Source of the DNA: Opitutaceae bacterium
GTDB taxonomy: Bacteria; Verrucomicrobiota; Verrucomicrobiia; Opitutales; Opitutaceae
Length of the DNA stretch: 5,967 nt
Assembly: GCA_020847775.1 (NCBI GenBank)
Contig: JADLBI010000253.1
Location: 1 to 5,967, forward strand
Direction: 5' to 3'
This document shows, in pieces, positions 5,858-5,967 of the stretch. The position numbers and the translations under genes are program-made. The notes under the pieces are model-generated. The model had not been told where the DNA came from. It saw only the letters and a program-made list of their open reading frames with translations, and made no database searches. Position 1 is the stretch's first letter; each line of letters begins with the position of its first letter.

Positions 5858-5967
5858 ATGTGCGGAATTGTCGGCTATACTGGTAAGCAAAAAGCAGCCC
5901 CCCTCATCCTAGAGGGCCTGAAGCGCCTTGAATATCGCGGTTATGACTCAGCCGGTGTTGCAATCGC
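5858..5967 (+). CDS. glmS: Glutamine--fructose-6-phosphate aminotransferase, N-terminal fragment (cut by window edge)
   Basis: The first 36 codons of an open frame running off the right edge. The protein begins MCGIVGYTGKQ and continues with LILEGLKRLEYRGYDSAG, the near-invariant start of GlmS. Cys2, exposed after Met removal, is the nucleophile of the class II glutamine amidotransferase domain, and RGYDSAG is the adjoining GlmS signature. The whole enzyme (usually about 600 aa, with two SIS sugar-isomerase domains beyond this window) converts fructose-6-phosphate and glutamine to glucosamine-6-phosphate, the entry to peptidoglycan and LPS amino sugars. Other enzymes starting MCGI, such as asparagine synthetase or PurF types, lack the LKRLEYRGYDSAG stretch. 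No Shine-Dalgarno precedes the ATG; the 20 bases before it are AT-rich. It is transcribed away from glgC, 69 bp between start codons. Only the start of the GATase domain can be judged, so intactness downstream is unknown. Confidence 0.95.
   Translation, partial: MCGIVGYTGKQKAAPLILEGLKRLEYRGYDSAGVAI

Noticed and set aside
1..5967. CRISPR arrays, tRNA or rRNA genes, insertion sequences, phage genes, defence or toxin-antitoxin systems
   Set aside because: No direct-repeat array, cloverleaf-like segment, transposase-like frame or terminal inverted repeats were seen. Nearly every base is covered by metabolic, envelope or repair genes.

Overview
The window is a compact, GC-rich bacterial chromosomal segment with seven recognisable genes, two of them cut by the window edges. 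An LPS-type (family 9) glycosyltransferase and an exported DUF3108 protein point to a Gram-negative cell. The GlgC resembles the cyanobacterial/plant type more than the enterobacterial type, and Shine-Dalgarno sequences are nearly absent. Together these suggest a member of the Verrucomicrobiota or the wider PVC group. That assignment is inference from style and content; no marker gene here proves it.

Left part (1-1610, + strand): the 3' part of a secreted DUF3108-family protein overlaps the start of a GT9 (heptosyltransferase-like) glycosyltransferase by 23 bp, so the two are probably cotranscribed. Both have cell-envelope themes. Middle (1555-4481): a minus-strand Aag/MPG-type DNA-3-methyladenine glycosylase sits between plus-strand genes. 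Its 3' end overlaps the glycosyltransferase tail to tail by 56 bp. Its likely start codon lies 17 bp from the start of the next gene, a divergent MFS transporter. The transporter is followed after 3 bp by a PfkB-family sugar kinase, a likely two-gene operon that could couple transport to phosphorylation. Right part (4499-5967): glgC (ADP-glucose pyrophosphorylase) on the minus strand converges on the kinase with a 17 bp gap. It diverges from glmS (glucosamine-6-phosphate synthase), whose first 36 codons reach the right edge. The 69 bp between glgC and glmS holds an imperfect inverted repeat.

Most of the genes concern sugar-phosphate use: the kinase and transporter (possible uptake and phosphorylation), GlgC (glucose-1-phosphate to ADP-glucose for glycogen), GlmS (fructose-6-phosphate to glucosamine-6-phosphate for peptidoglycan and LPS) and GT9 (LPS core-type glycosyl transfer). 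The DNA repair glycosylase is the outlier. I saw no tRNA, rRNA, CRISPR array, insertion sequence or integrase, and no gene-free stretch above 70 bp. There is no strong sign of a new system. The points most worth checking are substituted active-site positions in the PfkB kinase, the tight antiparallel packing around the glycosylase, the inverted repeat between glgC and glmS, and the cyanobacterial-style regulatory lysines in GlgC.
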